Part shown: one piece after another, positions 47,657-57,043 of the stretch
Numbering within the stretch: the first letter of the stretch is position 1
How the letters are laid out: the number at the start of each line of letters is the position of its first letter
Assembly (NCBI RefSeq): GCF_022406875.1
Contig: NZ_CP023018.1
Coordinates: forward strand, 942,686-1,006,685
DNA length: 64,000 bases
From: Ectothiorhodosinus mongolicus
GTDB lineage: Bacteria > Pseudomonadota > Gammaproteobacteria > Ectothiorhodospirales > Ectothiorhodospiraceae
Reading direction: 5' to 3'
Program-made: the position numbers and the translations under genes
The notes under the pieces: model-generated
The model's input: only the letters and a program-made list of their open reading frames with translations
Databases searched by the model: none
What the model was told of the DNA's origin: nothing

Positions 47657-48734
47657 CAAGGCTTCCAAAGTCAAACCCACCGCGCCCCAAAAACCAGCGG
47701 CTGTGGTGAGTCAGTCACGCTGGCCTTTATGGCTTGTTCTGCTTGTGTCTTTGCTGGTTGGGGGTTTGGCCGTCATCGCCGCTCTGCATGCCCAATCAGC
47801 TCGTGATTTGGCGTTGAACAATCAGCAAAGTCTCAACAATGCGTTGGCACAAATAACCGCTTTTGAGGCCCAGGTTAGCGCGGTACCAGAGCGTCTGACT
47901 CAAGCTGAGGATGTGCTGAATAAACAGCTAGAAGATGGGCTTCAGGACCTACAAAAAGAACTTTCATCTGCGGCAGAACAACATCAGCGTCGGGTGCAAA
48001 ACTTAGAGGACAGCCTCACAGCGCTGCATGCCGAACTGTCCCAGCCGCAGCGCGATTGGCAACTGGCTGAAGCCCTTTATCTGGTAAAGGTCGCCGCCCA
48101 TCGGTTGGAGTTCCACGAGGATGCCCCTGCTGCACAAGCAGCACTTCAAGCAGCCGATGGGGTGCTCAGGGGTATTGGCGATCCTCGCATGATTCCCGCC
48201 AGAGAAGCTTTGGCAGAGGATATTCAAGCCTTGGAGAACTACCAAGGTGTCGCCATCACAGATTTGCTAACAGCTCTAGATGACCTAATGACAGATGTGC
48301 GTCCTTTGCCGTTAAAAATGCCAGAAGTCAGTGCCGATGATCCCGAGGTGGCAGTGGGTGGATCGCCACCCGATCCCGACGCTGCATGGTGGTCTCGTCA
48401 ACTACAACAGCTTTGGCAAGAGGTATCACAGCAATTCACGATTCGCCGTCATGCCCAAGCGGTTCGCTCCATGCCCGATGCCGAAGCTGAAATGTTTATT
48501 CGTCAGATCATCGCTCTGCGCATAGAGAGCGCGCGTATGGCTGTTCTGCGCCGCGATCAAAGCGACTTTGAAGCTCATCTCACCCGAGCAGCAAGTCTGC
48601 TAGAAGATTATTTTGCAGCAAGCCCCGTGAGCGACATTCTGCCGCGCATCGATGCGCTGCGCGCGCAATCACTGCACTCGGAACTGCCCTCACTCAAGCA
48701 GTCTCTGTCTCAGTTACAAGCGCTGGAGGACTGA
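47616..48734 (+). CDS. hemX: HemX-like membrane protein
   Basis: Protein of 372 residues. A Lys/Pro-rich cytosolic N-terminus, one transmembrane helix (WPLWLVLLVSLLVGGLAVIAAL, about residues 35-56), then a long coiled coil (60-150) and a helical periplasmic domain. It matches the proteobacterial HemX family, often labelled uroporphyrin-III methyltransferase although no SAM-binding motif is present. Its role is thought to be in organising the heme pathway at the membrane. It overlaps the end of hemD, so translation is coupled. Confidence 0.9.
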   Translation: MNEDDQKPSAEEPDKASKVKPTAPQKPAAVVSQSRWPLWLVLLVSLLVGGLAVIAALHAQSARDLALNNQQSLNNALAQITAFEAQVSAVPERLTQAEDVLNKQLEDGLQDLQKELSSAAEQHQRRVQNLEDSLTALHAELSQPQRDWQLAEALYLVKVAAHRLEFHEDAPAAQAALQAADGVLRGIGDPRMIPAREALAEDIQALENYQGVAITDLLTALDDLMTDVRPLPLKMPEVSADDPEVAVGGSPPDPDAAWWSRQLQQLWQEVSQQFTIRRHAQAVRSMPDAEAEMFIRQIIALRIESARMAVLRRDQSDFEAHLTRAASLLEDYFAASPVSDILPRIDALRAQSLHSELPSLKQSLSQLQALED

Positions 48735-48737
48735 GCA

Positions 48738-49937
48738 ATGAAAACACTGATCACTCTTTTTATTGCGCTTATTGCCACTGCAGTCATCGCATTGGCTTTG
48801 CTGGATGAACCCGGTTATGTGCTTTTCGCCTATCAGGACTTGTCAGTTGAGACCAGCCTGATTTTCTTTCTGCTCAGTGCCATTTTGGTGATTTTGCTTT
48901 GCTATTTCGCGATTCGGTTACTGGTCGGCATTACTGGGCTGCCATCACGGCTGCGCCAAAGACGAGAACAGAAACAAGCCGTCATCTGTCAGCAAGGGCT
49001 GGTCGATGGGCTGATCGAGATGCTCGAAGGACGCTGGGCACGGGCTGAGAAGGTCTTGGTGCACACCGCTAGGCGCGGGAATCAGCCGCTGCTCAACTAT
49101 CTAGAAGCAGCTCGCGCTGCTCAATACCAAGGCATGTTTGAGCGCCGAGATGAATACCTAAAAGAAGCTGCGAAGTCGCAACCCGAGGCATTTTTGCCTG
49201 TTGCATTAACCCAAGCTGAGCTGCAGCTCGACCATGCGGAGTATGATGAGGCTGCACAGACACTGGCGGAATTGGAAGAAAAAGCAGCTGGACATCCACA
49301 ACTGCTGCGCTTACAGGCACGCCTTGATCGCGCAACAGGCAACTATGAACATATGTTCAAAAGTTTGCCGCAATTTCGTAAATCGGGCGTATTCGCCCAG
49401 GACACGCTCGAAGAGTTTGCTTGTGAAGCATTTACCTCACTGGCTAAAGAAGCCGGTGAAAGTGGCGAAATGGCTGAAATGGAAGGTGCTTGGGCCAAGC
49501 TACCCAAGTCGGCGCGCTGGGATGTTGCCTATGCCAAGCCCTATGTCATGGCGTTACTCCAACAGGAGCAGGTTGATCGTGCCGAATCTGTGCTGCGCGA
49601 TGCTCTAAAAAACAGATGGGATACGAGCCTGATTCGTCTCTATGGTCGATTGCCGCTCAGTGATAGCAATGCTGCTTTAGCAACCTGCGAGCGCTGGCTG
49701 CGCTCCCGCCCAGACGACCCTGAGCTATTACTGTCACTAGCTTTTCTGGCCAGCCGCGTGAGCGCCTGGGACAAAGCCCGTCGTTATGCACAATCAGCGA
49801 TTAAACTGACACCAACAGCTGAAGCCTATGGTCTATTGACGCAAATACACGAAAACAGCGGTGCCCATGAAGAAGCGCTAGCAGCGGGCAAAGAATGGCA
49901 TGAGTTAACCCTGCGAGAGTCCGGAGCAGTGGGCTGA
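48738..49937 (+). CDS. hemY: HemY-like TPR membrane protein
   Basis: Protein of 399 residues with two N-terminal transmembrane helices (4-22 and 41-63) and a cytosolic or membrane-adjacent tetratricopeptide-like part: LLNYLEAARAAQYQGM near 117, LRLQARLDRATGNYEHM near 192, and repeats to the end. This is the proteobacterial HemY, not protoporphyrinogen oxidase. Fourth gene of the hem operon, three bases after hemX. Start marked by a modest GGAGG in the hemX end. Confidence 0.92.
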   Translation: MKTLITLFIALIATAVIALALLDEPGYVLFAYQDLSVETSLIFFLLSAILVILLCYFAIRLLVGITGLPSRLRQRREQKQAVICQQGLVDGLIEMLEGRWARAEKVLVHTARRGNQPLLNYLEAARAAQYQGMFERRDEYLKEAAKSQPEAFLPVALTQAELQLDHAEYDEAAQTLAELEEKAAGHPQLLRLQARLDRATGNYEHMFKSLPQFRKSGVFAQDTLEEFACEAFTSLAKEAGESGEMAEMEGAWAKLPKSARWDVAYAKPYVMALLQQEQVDRAESVLRDALKNRWDTSLIRLYGRLPLSDSNAALATCERWLRSRPDDPELLLSLAFLASRVSAWDKARRYAQSAIKLTPTAEAYGLLTQIHENSGAHEEALAAGKEWHELTLRESGAVG

Positions 49938-49942
49938 AGAGG

Positions 49943-50836
49943 ATGGCATACGTGAAACCTGTGCTCATCATCGGTTGTGGCTATGTGGGCAAGCGCGTTG
50001 CCCGTCGACTCCTTGCAAAGGGTCGTCAAGTAACGGCTGCGGTACGTAGTGAGGAACGGGTGAGTGAACTCGAGTCAGACGGCATTACAACCCGACAAAT
50101 CGACCTAGACAGTGGCCAAGGTCTGGACCAATTGCCGCTCAGTGGTGCGCAAATTCTTCATAGTGCGCCGCCCCCCGCCACAGGCGAAACCGACCCGCGC
50201 ACGGATAGATTGCTGTCTGTTTGCAGAAAACACCCACCCGCCAACATCGTCTATATCAGCACTACTGGGGTGTATGGCGATCGCGGCGGCGATAGTGTTG
50301 ATGAATTGACGGAACCTGCGCCCCTATCTGATCGGGGTAAGCGCCGACGTTATGCTGAGCTGGCCTTGTTGGCATTCATGCAAGAAACAGGAGTCCCCGT
50401 TACCATTATTCGTGCCCCCGGAATTTATGGGCCAGGACGACTGCCCATTGCTCGCATCAATGCTGCCGAACCCGTGGTTAACGAACAGGAGGCTGGTCCG
50501 GGCAATCGCATTCATGCCGATGATCTGGCGAGCATCTGTGTCGCAGCCATGGAACACGGACCCGCTGGCCGTATTTATAATGCGGGCGACGGTGATCATC
50601 GCTCGATGACCGCTTTCGTGATGACAACCGCCGAATTGGCCGGGCTTCCCAAGCCCCCTGAAATTAGCCTTGCCGAGGCAGAAAAACGTCTCAGTCCAGG
50701 CATGATGTCGTTCATACGCGAGTCCCGCGTTGTTCGGGCCGATCGTGTTTTGGTTGAGCTGGATTTGAACCTGCGGTATCCGCGCATGGAACAAGGCATT
50801 CAAGCCTCATTGGCTGAACAGGCCGACCACAAATAA
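49943..50836 (+). CDS. NAD(P)-dependent epimerase/SDR protein
   Basis: Extended short-chain dehydrogenase of 297 residues (YeeZ-like). NAD-binding loop LIIGCGYVGKRVARRL near residue 8 (GxGxxG), IVYISTTGVYG near 106, and the catalytic-type RRRYAEL near 135 in which the YxxxK lysine is replaced (YAELA). PGIYGPGR near 159 and NRIHADDLA near 185 are family-like. Six bases after hemY, so it probably belongs to that operon. Substrate unknown; missing Lys makes ordinary SDR chemistry doubtful. Confidence 0.82.
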   Translation: MAYVKPVLIIGCGYVGKRVARRLLAKGRQVTAAVRSEERVSELESDGITTRQIDLDSGQGLDQLPLSGAQILHSAPPPATGETDPRTDRLLSVCRKHPPANIVYISTTGVYGDRGGDSVDELTEPAPLSDRGKRRRYAELALLAFMQETGVPVTIIRAPGIYGPGRLPIARINAAEPVVNEQEAGPGNRIHADDLASICVAAMEHGPAGRIYNAGDGDHRSMTAFVMTTAELAGLPKPPEISLAEAEKRLSPGMMSFIRESRVVRADRVLVELDLNLRYPRMEQGIQASLAEQADHK

Positions 50837-50865
50837 TAAAAATGGCCCACCCTTAGGTGGGCCAT
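50831..50865 (-). terminator. Rho-independent terminator of the DUF4168 gene
   Basis: A perfect 10-base inverted repeat (ATGGCCCACC / GGTGGGCCAT) with a four-base CTTA loop lies at 50842-50865. On the minus strand it is followed by TTTTATTATTT, so it should end transcripts of the DUF4168 gene. On the plus strand it lies just after the epimerase stop and may also slow that transcript, but no T tract follows there. Confidence 0.85.
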
Positions 50866-50876
50866 CTTGCCCATGC

Positions 50877-51269
50877 CTATTGCATGCGTTCCTGCGCCAT
50901 TTCTTGAATTTGACGCACCATTTCTGGATCGTGCTGCACTTGCATAGCTACTTGGTTGTACTGGTCAACACTCATTCCCTGATTTTCTACAGCCTCGACC
51001 ATTGCCATCTGTGCTTCCTGTTCCAAAGTCTCAGCGGCAGCAGCATCTTCCACGGCACTCAACTGCTCAGAGTATTCTTCACGCACCTCCTGCACAGCGA
51101 CAAAAGCATCCACAAACCGGTCTATGGTCTGGGTATCCAGTTGCGGGGCCTGCTGGCCCGTGGGGGTTTGGGGAGCCGTCGAGCCATATTGTGCGAATGC
51201 CAATCCTGGCATTAAGAAACACGTGGCAAGCAGGCCAATGAGAGTCTGTTGTCTGAACTTTAAAAACAT
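50877..51269 (-). CDS. DUF4168 exported protein
   Basis: Protein of 130 residues with a signal peptide (hydrophobic stretch ending PGLAFA near 26). A low-complexity Thr/Pro/Gln segment follows, then a helical DUF4168 domain: TIDRFVDAFVAVQEVREEY near 48 and YNQVAMQVQHDPEMVRQIQEMA near the C-terminus (shown as YNQVAMQVQHDPEM). Periplasmic, function unknown. It appears to be a single-gene unit: own terminator downstream and an AGGTTGG about nine bases before the ATG. Confidence 0.82.
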   Translation of the reverse strand: MFLKFRQQTLIGLLATCFLMPGLAFAQYGSTAPQTPTGQQAPQLDTQTIDRFVDAFVAVQEVREEYSEQLSAVEDAAAAETLEQEAQMAMVEAVENQGMSVDQYNQVAMQVQHDPEMVRQIQEMAQERMQ

Positions 51270-51333
51270 AAAAAACCAACCTCTTGAATCAATGAATGGC
51301 TAGCGGGAAATGGCTTCCCACTCTTAGTGCGAC

Positions 51334-52803
51334 TCAAGAGTCCAGTCCGAGTTCATTCCAAATTTGATCAACGCGTTGCTTGACCTCGTTGTCCATAACA
51401 ATCGGGCGACCCCATTCACGCTGAGTTTCACCCGGCCACTTGTTGGTGGCATCCATGCCCATTTTTGAACCCAAGCCAGATACCGGCGAGGCGAAATCCA
51501 AGTAATCAATGGGTGTGTTCTCAATCATGACCGTATCGCGCGCTGGATCCATCCGGGTGGTCATCGCCCAGATAACATCCTGCCAGTCACGCGCGTTGAC
51601 ATCATCATCAACGATAATCACGAATTTGGTATACATGAATTGCCGCAAAAAGGACCACACCCCCAGCATGACGCGCTTGGCATGACCGGGATACTGCTTT
51701 TTCATGCTGACTACCGCTAAGCGGTAGGAGCACCCCTCAGGAGGCAGGTAAAAATCACTGATCTCGGGAAATTGTTTTTTCAAAATGGGGACGAAGACCT
51801 CATTTAAGGCCACGCCCAAAATTGCCGGCTCATCCGGTGGCCGACCCGTGTAGGTGCTGTGATAAATCGGATCTCTTCGGTGGGTGATACGCTGCACCGT
51901 GAAAACCGGGAACTGATCGACTTCGTTGTAATAACCTGTGTGATCGCCAAAGGGACCTTCGGGTGCCATATCCTCAGGATGAATGACCCCTTCAAGAATG
52001 ATTTCTGCCGTTGCCGGAACCTGCAATTCGTTACCGATACAAGTGGTGAGCTCCGTTCTTGAACCCCGCAATAAACCCGCGAAAGCATGCTCTGAAAGCG
52101 TATCGGGAACGGGCGTTACCGCTCCCAAAATAGTCGCCGGATCTGCGCCCAAAACCACTGATATGGGAAAGGGCTTACCCGGGTGAGCCTGCTGCCATTC
52201 CCGAAAATCAAGAGCACCACCGCGGTGGGAAAGCCAGCGCATGATGACACGATTGCGGGCAATGACCTGTTGGCGATAAATACCCATGTTCTGACGTTCT
52301 TTATGAGGCCCTTTGGTAACCACCAGCCCCCAGGTGATCAAAGGGCCAGCATCGCCAGGCCAACAGGTCTGCACCGGCAAGCGGTTTAGATCAACGTCAT
52401 CGCCCTCGAGAACCACTTCTTGGCAAGCGCCCCCACGAATTTTTTTCGGCGCCATATCCAATACTTTCTTAAAGATAGGCAACGTATTCCAGGCCTCTTT
52501 GAGGCCTTTTGGTGGATCCGGCTCTTTCAAAAAAGCCAGTAACCGGCCGACTTCTCGCAAAGCTTCGACCGAATCCTCTCCCATACCCATAGCCACGCGT
52601 CGGGGCGTGCCAAACAAATTTCCCAGCACGGGGATCTGATGACCCACGGGATTTTCAAATAAGAGGGCAGGGCCGCCGGCGCGCAGCACGCGATCACAGA
52701 TCTCGGTCATTTCAAGATGAGGATCCACCGGGGTGTGAATACGCTTCAACTCACCCTGTTTCTCCAAGCCAGCGATAAAGTCCCGCAAGTCCCGATATTT
52801 CAT
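51334..52803 (-). CDS. ubiD: 4-hydroxy-3-polyprenylbenzoate decarboxylase UbiD
   Basis: Prenylated-FMN-dependent decarboxylase of ubiquinone synthesis, 489 residues. Starts [22 protein letters not shown] (here [15 protein letters not shown]). MGIYRQQV near 173 and the metal/cofactor arginine and glutamate in [11 protein letters not shown] near 279 (catalytic Glu of [11 protein letters not shown]) are clear. [15 protein letters not shown] near 399 is also conserved. ATG 52803 overlaps the xthA stop (ATGA); the UbiX flavin prenyltransferase it needs is not in this window. Confidence 0.96.
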   Translation of the reverse strand: MKYRDLRDFIAGLEKQGELKRIHTPVDPHLEMTEICDRVLRAGGPALLFENPVGHQIPVLGNLFGTPRRVAMGMGEDSVEALREVGRLLAFLKEPDPPKGLKEAWNTLPIFKKVLDMAPKKIRGGACQEVVLEGDDVDLNRLPVQTCWPGDAGPLITWGLVVTKGPHKERQNMGIYRQQVIARNRVIMRWLSHRGGALDFREWQQAHPGKPFPISVVLGADPATILGAVTPVPDTLSEHAFAGLLRGSRTELTTCIGNELQVPATAEIILEGVIHPEDMAPEGPFGDHTGYYNEVDQFPVFTVQRITHRRDPIYHSTYTGRPPDEPAILGVALNEVFVPILKKQFPEISDFYLPPEGCSYRLAVVSMKKQYPGHAKRVMLGVWSFLRQFMYTKFVIIVDDDVNARDWQDVIWAMTTRMDPARDTVMIENTPIDYLDFASPVSGLGSKMGMDATNKWPGETQREWGRPIVMDNEVKQRVDQIWNELGLDS

Positions 52804-53582
52804 CAATGCGACCCAATTTGTTCAAAACAGGCATAAACCGGTGCGTGATCGGATGGTCGCTCTAATTTTCTGGGTTCAACATCCACTGCACAAGCCGTGC
52901 AGTTTTCTGCCAGCATTTTGCTCGCCAAAATAAGGTCAATGCGCAAACCCAAATTGCGGCGGAAACCCGCCGCACGATAATCCCACCAACTAAACGTGGC
53001 ATCAGGATGATCAAAACGCCGGAACACATCCTCCAAACCCAAACTCAGCATATCCCGAAAGGCTTGGCGCTCAGGAGTGGAACACAGAATCTTTTCATGC
53101 CAGGCGGCCGGATCATGAACGTCGCGATCCTCGGGAGCGATATTGAAATCACCCAGCACCACCAGGTGTTGGTGCTGGGCCAACTCCTGCTCTAAGAATC
53201 GTGTTACCCGCGCCAGCCAGTCCAACTTGTAGGCATATTTTTCGGTACCCACATCCGAACCATTCACCACATACAGGTTAACCACCCGAACCCCGCCAAA
53301 GGTACCGGCGATAATGCGGCGATCCGGGCTATCTACGCCCTCTGGATCGGTGATCACATCGCCGGCCACCTCACGCGATAACAAGGCCACACCGTTGTAG
53401 GTTTTTTGTCCCACGAAAGCCGCCTGATACCCAGCCTCAGCCAGCGCAGCCAGGGGGAAGGCATCATCCTGTAATTTGGTTTCCTGCAGCGCAAGCACAT
53501 CGGGCTGATGTTCAGCCAACCAATCCAGAACATGCGGCAAACGCACTTTCAGCGAATTAACATTCCAAGTGGCGATTTTCAT
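52803..53582 (-). CDS. xthA: Exodeoxyribonuclease III XthA
   Basis: AP endonuclease/3'-5' exonuclease of 259 residues for base-excision repair. Starts [19 protein letters not shown], with the metal-binding Glu in [11 protein letters not shown] near 34, catalytic YVVNGSD near 108, [12 protein letters not shown] near 150, and the catalytic His in [12 protein letters not shown] near 242. Start overlaps the prlC stop by four bases; its stop overlaps the ubiD start, making prlC-xthA-ubiD one unit. Confidence 0.96.
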   Translation of the reverse strand: MKIATWNVNSLKVRLPHVLDWLAEHQPDVLALQETKLQDDAFPLAALAEAGYQAAFVGQKTYNGVALLSREVAGDVITDPEGVDSPDRRIIAGTFGGVRVVNLYVVNGSDVGTEKYAYKLDWLARVTRFLEQELAQHQHLVVLGDFNIAPEDRDVHDPAAWHEKILCSTPERQAFRDMLSLGLEDVFRRFDHPDATFSWWDYRAAGFRRNLGLRIDLILASKMLAENCTACAVDVEPRKLERPSDHAPVYACFEQIGSH

Positions 53583-55639
53583 GCGGCTAGACCCGAATGC
53601 CGAAGCAAGGCTTCAATATCGGGATCGCGACCCCGGAATGCTTTAAAAGAGTCTATGGCTGGACGTGAACCGCCCTGTTCCAAAATTTGCTGCAAAAAGG
53701 ACGCGCCCACACTGGGATTGAATAAGCCTTCTTCTTCAAATCGCGCAAAGGCATCTGCGGACAGCACTTCAGCCCATTTATAACTGTAATACCCTGCGGC
53801 ATAGCCGCCAGCGAAAATATGCGAAAACCCGTGTTGAAAGCGGTTGAATGATGGCGGTTTAACCACAGCCACCTGAGCACGAATGCGATCCAATGTCTCT
53901 TGTATGAGAGCACCTCTTTCCGGGTCATATTCCCCATGCAAGCGCATATCAAATAGCGCGAACTCCAGCTGCCGCACCAACTGCATCGCCGCCTGGAAAT
54001 GGCGCGTCGCAATTAGCTTATCAAACAACTCCTGCGGCAAAGATTCACCGGTCTCATGGTGCGCGGCGAACATGTCCAACGCCTCGCGTTCCCAACACCA
54101 GTTTTCCATAAACTGACTGGGTAACTCGACCGCGTCCCACTCCACGCCATTAATGCCCGCCACATCTGCGCAATCCACTTGTGTGAGCATATGATGCAGC
54201 CCATGTCCAAATTCGTGGAATAAAGTCAGTACTTCGTCATGAGTGAACAGCGCCGGTTTGCCATCCACCGGCGGGGTAGAATTACAGGTCATGTAGGCAA
54301 CCGGCAGCTGCAGCTGTTCACCCACACGCATACGATTGAGACAAACATCCATCCATGCGCCGCCGCGCTTGTGACGCCGTGCATATAAATCGAAATAGAA
54401 TCCAGCACGCACTGCACCCGACTGCTTATCGAGGATCTCGTAGTAACGTACGTCTTCATGCCAGACCGAGACCCCTGTTTTTTCCTGAATGCGCACGGCA
54501 AAGAGCTTTTCAACCAGAGCAAATAAGCCCCGCACCACGTGATCGGCTGGAAAATAAGGCTTCAGGTCTTCTTGGGAAAGGTCATAGGCCTGCTTGCGAA
54601 GCTTTTCTGCGGCATAACCGATGTCCCATGGCTGCAAATCCTCAAGCTGTAAATGCTGCGCAGCAAATTCCCGTAATTCTTCGAGCTCACGACGTGCTGC
54701 GGGCACAGCGCGGTCGGCAAGATCCTCCAAGAAACTAATGACTTCTTCCGGAGTCTTGGCCATTTTTGTGGCCAGCGATAGATGTGCATAACTGGCGAAT
54801 CCCAATAGACGAGCCTGCTCATGACGCAGCGCCAAAATGCGATTCATGATTTCCGAATTATCGTAGGCAGCATCATGGGGACCCTGATCAGAGGCACGAG
54901 TGCAATAAGCCGTATAGACGGTTTCACGCAGCGCTGGATCATCGGCAAATGTCATGATGGCGTAGTAACTGGGAAACTCCAGAGTAATCAAAAACCCCTC
55001 TAGGTCGCGCTGGCGCGCATTTTGTGCCAAGAGGTTGAGGGCATACTCAGGTAGGCCACTTAGCGCTTCGGCCGAGCCCACGTGCTGTTGCCAAGATTGA
55101 GTGGAATCCAGCACATTTTCTTCGTATTTTGCGGTGAGTCGCGACAGCTCTTGGGCGATTTCACGATAACGAATCTTGCGCTCCTCGGGCAGATCAACCC
55201 CGCTCAAGCGAAAATCTCGCAAGGCATGGTTAATCACCGTTTGCTGCGCAGCATTGAGGTTATTGAATTCAGGACCACTGGCCAGTTCTTCATAGGCCTT
55301 AAACAAGGCCATGTTCTGGCCCATTTCGGTAGCGTAATCGGACAACTTAGGAAGACAAGCATTGTAGGCTTCGCGCAGCGATTCACTATTCATCACGCTG
55401 TTGAGGTGGCGCACCGGCGACCAAGCACGGCTGAGCTGATCATCCAGCAGACTCAGCGGATTCACGAGACTCTCCCAAGAAAAAGACTTTTGCGATGAGG
55501 TCAGCGCTTTTATCGCCTGGCGATTGGCCGCCAGGACTTGGTCAATGGCTGGCTCAACGTGCTCGGGTTTAATGTCGGCAAAACAAGGCAAGCCGTGAGT
55601 GTTTAACAGAGGATTATTGGTTTCCATGGGTTCCGTCAT
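53579..55639 (-). CDS. prlC: Oligopeptidase A PrlC (M3 metallopeptidase)
   Basis: Cytosolic zinc peptidase of 686 residues (usual length) that degrades small peptides, including signal peptides. Zinc motif LFHEFGHGLHHML near 462 (HEFGH) with the third ligand Glu in NGVEWDAVELPSQFMENW (WDAVELPSQFMEN) about 28 residues later. YSYKWAEVLSADAFARF near the C-terminus is conserved. First gene of a prlC-xthA-ubiD unit. A TATACT sequence 21 bases upstream could be its -10 box. Confidence 0.96.
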   Translation of the reverse strand: MTEPMETNNPLLNTHGLPCFADIKPEHVEPAIDQVLAANRQAIKALTSSQKSFSWESLVNPLSLLDDQLSRAWSPVRHLNSVMNSESLREAYNACLPKLSDYATEMGQNMALFKAYEELASGPEFNNLNAAQQTVINHALRDFRLSGVDLPEERKIRYREIAQELSRLTAKYEENVLDSTQSWQQHVGSAEALSGLPEYALNLLAQNARQRDLEGFLITLEFPSYYAIMTFADDPALRETVYTAYCTRASDQGPHDAAYDNSEIMNRILALRHEQARLLGFASYAHLSLATKMAKTPEEVISFLEDLADRAVPAARRELEELREFAAQHLQLEDLQPWDIGYAAEKLRKQAYDLSQEDLKPYFPADHVVRGLFALVEKLFAVRIQEKTGVSVWHEDVRYYEILDKQSGAVRAGFYFDLYARRHKRGGAWMDVCLNRMRVGEQLQLPVAYMTCNSTPPVDGKPALFTHDEVLTLFHEFGHGLHHMLTQVDCADVAGINGVEWDAVELPSQFMENWCWEREALDMFAAHHETGESLPQELFDKLIATRHFQAAMQLVRQLEFALFDMRLHGEYDPERGALIQETLDRIRAQVAVVKPPSFNRFQHGFSHIFAGGYAAGYYSYKWAEVLSADAFARFEEEGLFNPSVGASFLQQILEQGGSRPAIDSFKAFRGRDPDIEALLRHSGLAA

Positions 55640-55690
55640 TTGTCTTCGTCCGATGTTCTAGTATAGCCCTAGGCCACTACAATGCTGCGC

Positions 55691-56743
55691 TTAGTCTCCC
55701 GCCAGCCCCCGCTCAAAAGTCGCGAGCATCTCATCCACATGGGCGCGGACCCGAGCCTCATCCTGGATCGCAAAATCCAGGAAAGTTTGTGCAATCAGTG
55801 ACAATACTTTCCGTTTGGGATGAACGATATGCCATTGCCTGGAAATCGGAAAATCCACCACATCCAACAAAGCGATTGGGCCCTGTGTACCCTCCGCACT
55901 CAAAGAGTGCAGGGACATTACCGCAATGCCCAGCCCACTGATCACCGCTTGTTTGATTGCTTCATTGCTGCCGAGTTCCATGCGGATGCGCGGACGCAGT
56001 TGGTGTGTGGCAAACACCCTCAGGGTGGCTTCGCGCGTACCTGATCCGGGCTCGCGCATGAGAAAATATTCTTTGGCAAGGCGGTTGATGCTGATATGTC
56101 GCTTACCAACCAAGGGATGATTGCGAGGCGCCATCACAACCAACGGATTGGGAGCAAAAGGGTAAATGGCGACATCATCAAGTCGATCGGGGACATGGCC
56201 AATGATGTACAGATCGTCTTCGCTGCTTGCTAAGCGGCCCAGCACGTTATCAAAGTTACTCAGCTCTAAAGAGAGATCAATTGCCGGATAACGCCGCGCG
56301 AACTCCCCCAGAATACTGGGTGCAACATATTGGGCTGTGGTAATGGCCGCGAGCTTTAGGCGACCGCGTTTCATACCACGCCTGTCCGCCAACTTGGCTT
56401 CCAAATCACTGAGTGAACCCAAGATCTCGCGACAGCTCTGGTAAAGTTCGCGGCCCACCTCCGTGGGTTGTGCTTTGCGTCCGACCTGTTCGATCAAAGG
56501 CAAACCGACGGAATCAGCGAGTTTTTTTAGCTGAATGGATACCGTCGGTTGAGTCAGATAAAGCTCCTCGGCCGCCTGAGTAAAACTTCCAAGACGAATG
56601 ACGGCTTCGAACACCTGTAATTGGCGCAAGGTAGCATGGCGAATCAAGTGACCCGGGAGCTCGGATTTGAGCATAATTTCGGGCGAGTCAGACGCCGAAG
56701 TGACACCAGGCGAAGAGGATCCAGCAGAAGCCTTATGGGTCAT
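55691..56743 (-). CDS. LysR-type regulator, CbbR group
   Basis: LTTR of 350 residues. The helix-turn-helix reads TLRQLQVFEAVIRLGSFTQAAEELYLTQPTVSIQLKKLAD (key part QAAEELYLTQPTVSIQLKKL near 56). The effector domain has TAQYVAPSILGEF near 134 and GSGTREA near 235 typical of CbbR, which controls Calvin-cycle genes in response to metabolites such as NADPH or RuBP. An extra 35 residues precede the DNA-binding domain; ATG 56674 would remove most. Unusually for CbbR it is the last gene of its operon, five bases after the PII-like gene, not divergent from the target operon. Confidence 0.88.
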   Translation of the reverse strand: MTHKASAGSSSPGVTSASDSPEIMLKSELPGHLIRHATLRQLQVFEAVIRLGSFTQAAEELYLTQPTVSIQLKKLADSVGLPLIEQVGRKAQPTEVGRELYQSCREILGSLSDLEAKLADRRGMKRGRLKLAAITTAQYVAPSILGEFARRYPAIDLSLELSNFDNVLGRLASSEDDLYIIGHVPDRLDDVAIYPFAPNPLVVMAPRNHPLVGKRHISINRLAKEYFLMREPGSGTREATLRVFATHQLRPRIRMELGSNEAIKQAVISGLGIAVMSLHSLSAEGTQGPIALLDVVDFPISRQWHIVHPKRKVLSLIAQTFLDFAIQDEARVRAHVDEMLATFERGLAGD

Positions 56744-56748
56744 CGAAG

Positions 56749-57039
56749 TCAGTTTTGTAGCGTCACAGGCAAGGTGTACATCAAAAGCCCGTAGTCCACA
56801 TCATACTTGGCAATCAGACTCTGGATAATTCGCTCGCAAAGCGCACCGTCGCCGACCACTTCAATACGAATATTTCCGCCCTGTGTCCAACGCCCCGAGC
56901 GTTTACCATGGGTGCCTTTGCCGCGAGCTTCCGTGATCGTATAACCCTTGGCACCGAGCTCAGTAATCTCATCAATAATCATATCCTCGAGCAAGGACTC
57001 GCTGATGATGACCAGCAGCATCATCTCCTGCGTCTGCAT
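56749..57039 (-). CDS. PII-like regulator of the bicarbonate transporter (SbtB/CPII type)
   Basis: Small trimer-forming PII-like protein, 96 residues. The family pattern ITEARGKGTHGKRSGRW (T-loop, residues 34-50) is followed by GGNIRIEVVGD. It lies four bases after an SbtA-type transporter and ends before cbbR, matching SbtB of cyanobacteria and CPII of carboxysome operons, which bind adenine nucleotides and modulate bicarbonate uptake. The C-terminal CGPxGC redox loop of some SbtB proteins is absent; it ends YTLPVTLQN. It lacks the uridylylated Tyr region of GlnB. Confidence 0.88.
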   Translation of the reverse strand: MQTQEMMLLVIISESLLEDMIIDEITELGAKGYTITEARGKGTHGKRSGRWTQGGNIRIEVVGDGALCERIIQSLIAKYDVDYGLLMYTLPVTLQN

Positions 57040-57043
57040 ATGT

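Noticed and set aside
47616..48734. Uroporphyrin-III C-methyltransferase activity for HemX
   Set aside because: No SAM-binding methyltransferase motifs; a true SUMT (cobA) is at 15199.
56749..57039. Ordinary nitrogen PII protein GlnB/GlnK
   Set aside because: It lacks the T-loop tyrosine segment and is paired with a bicarbonate transporter rather than amtB or glnA.
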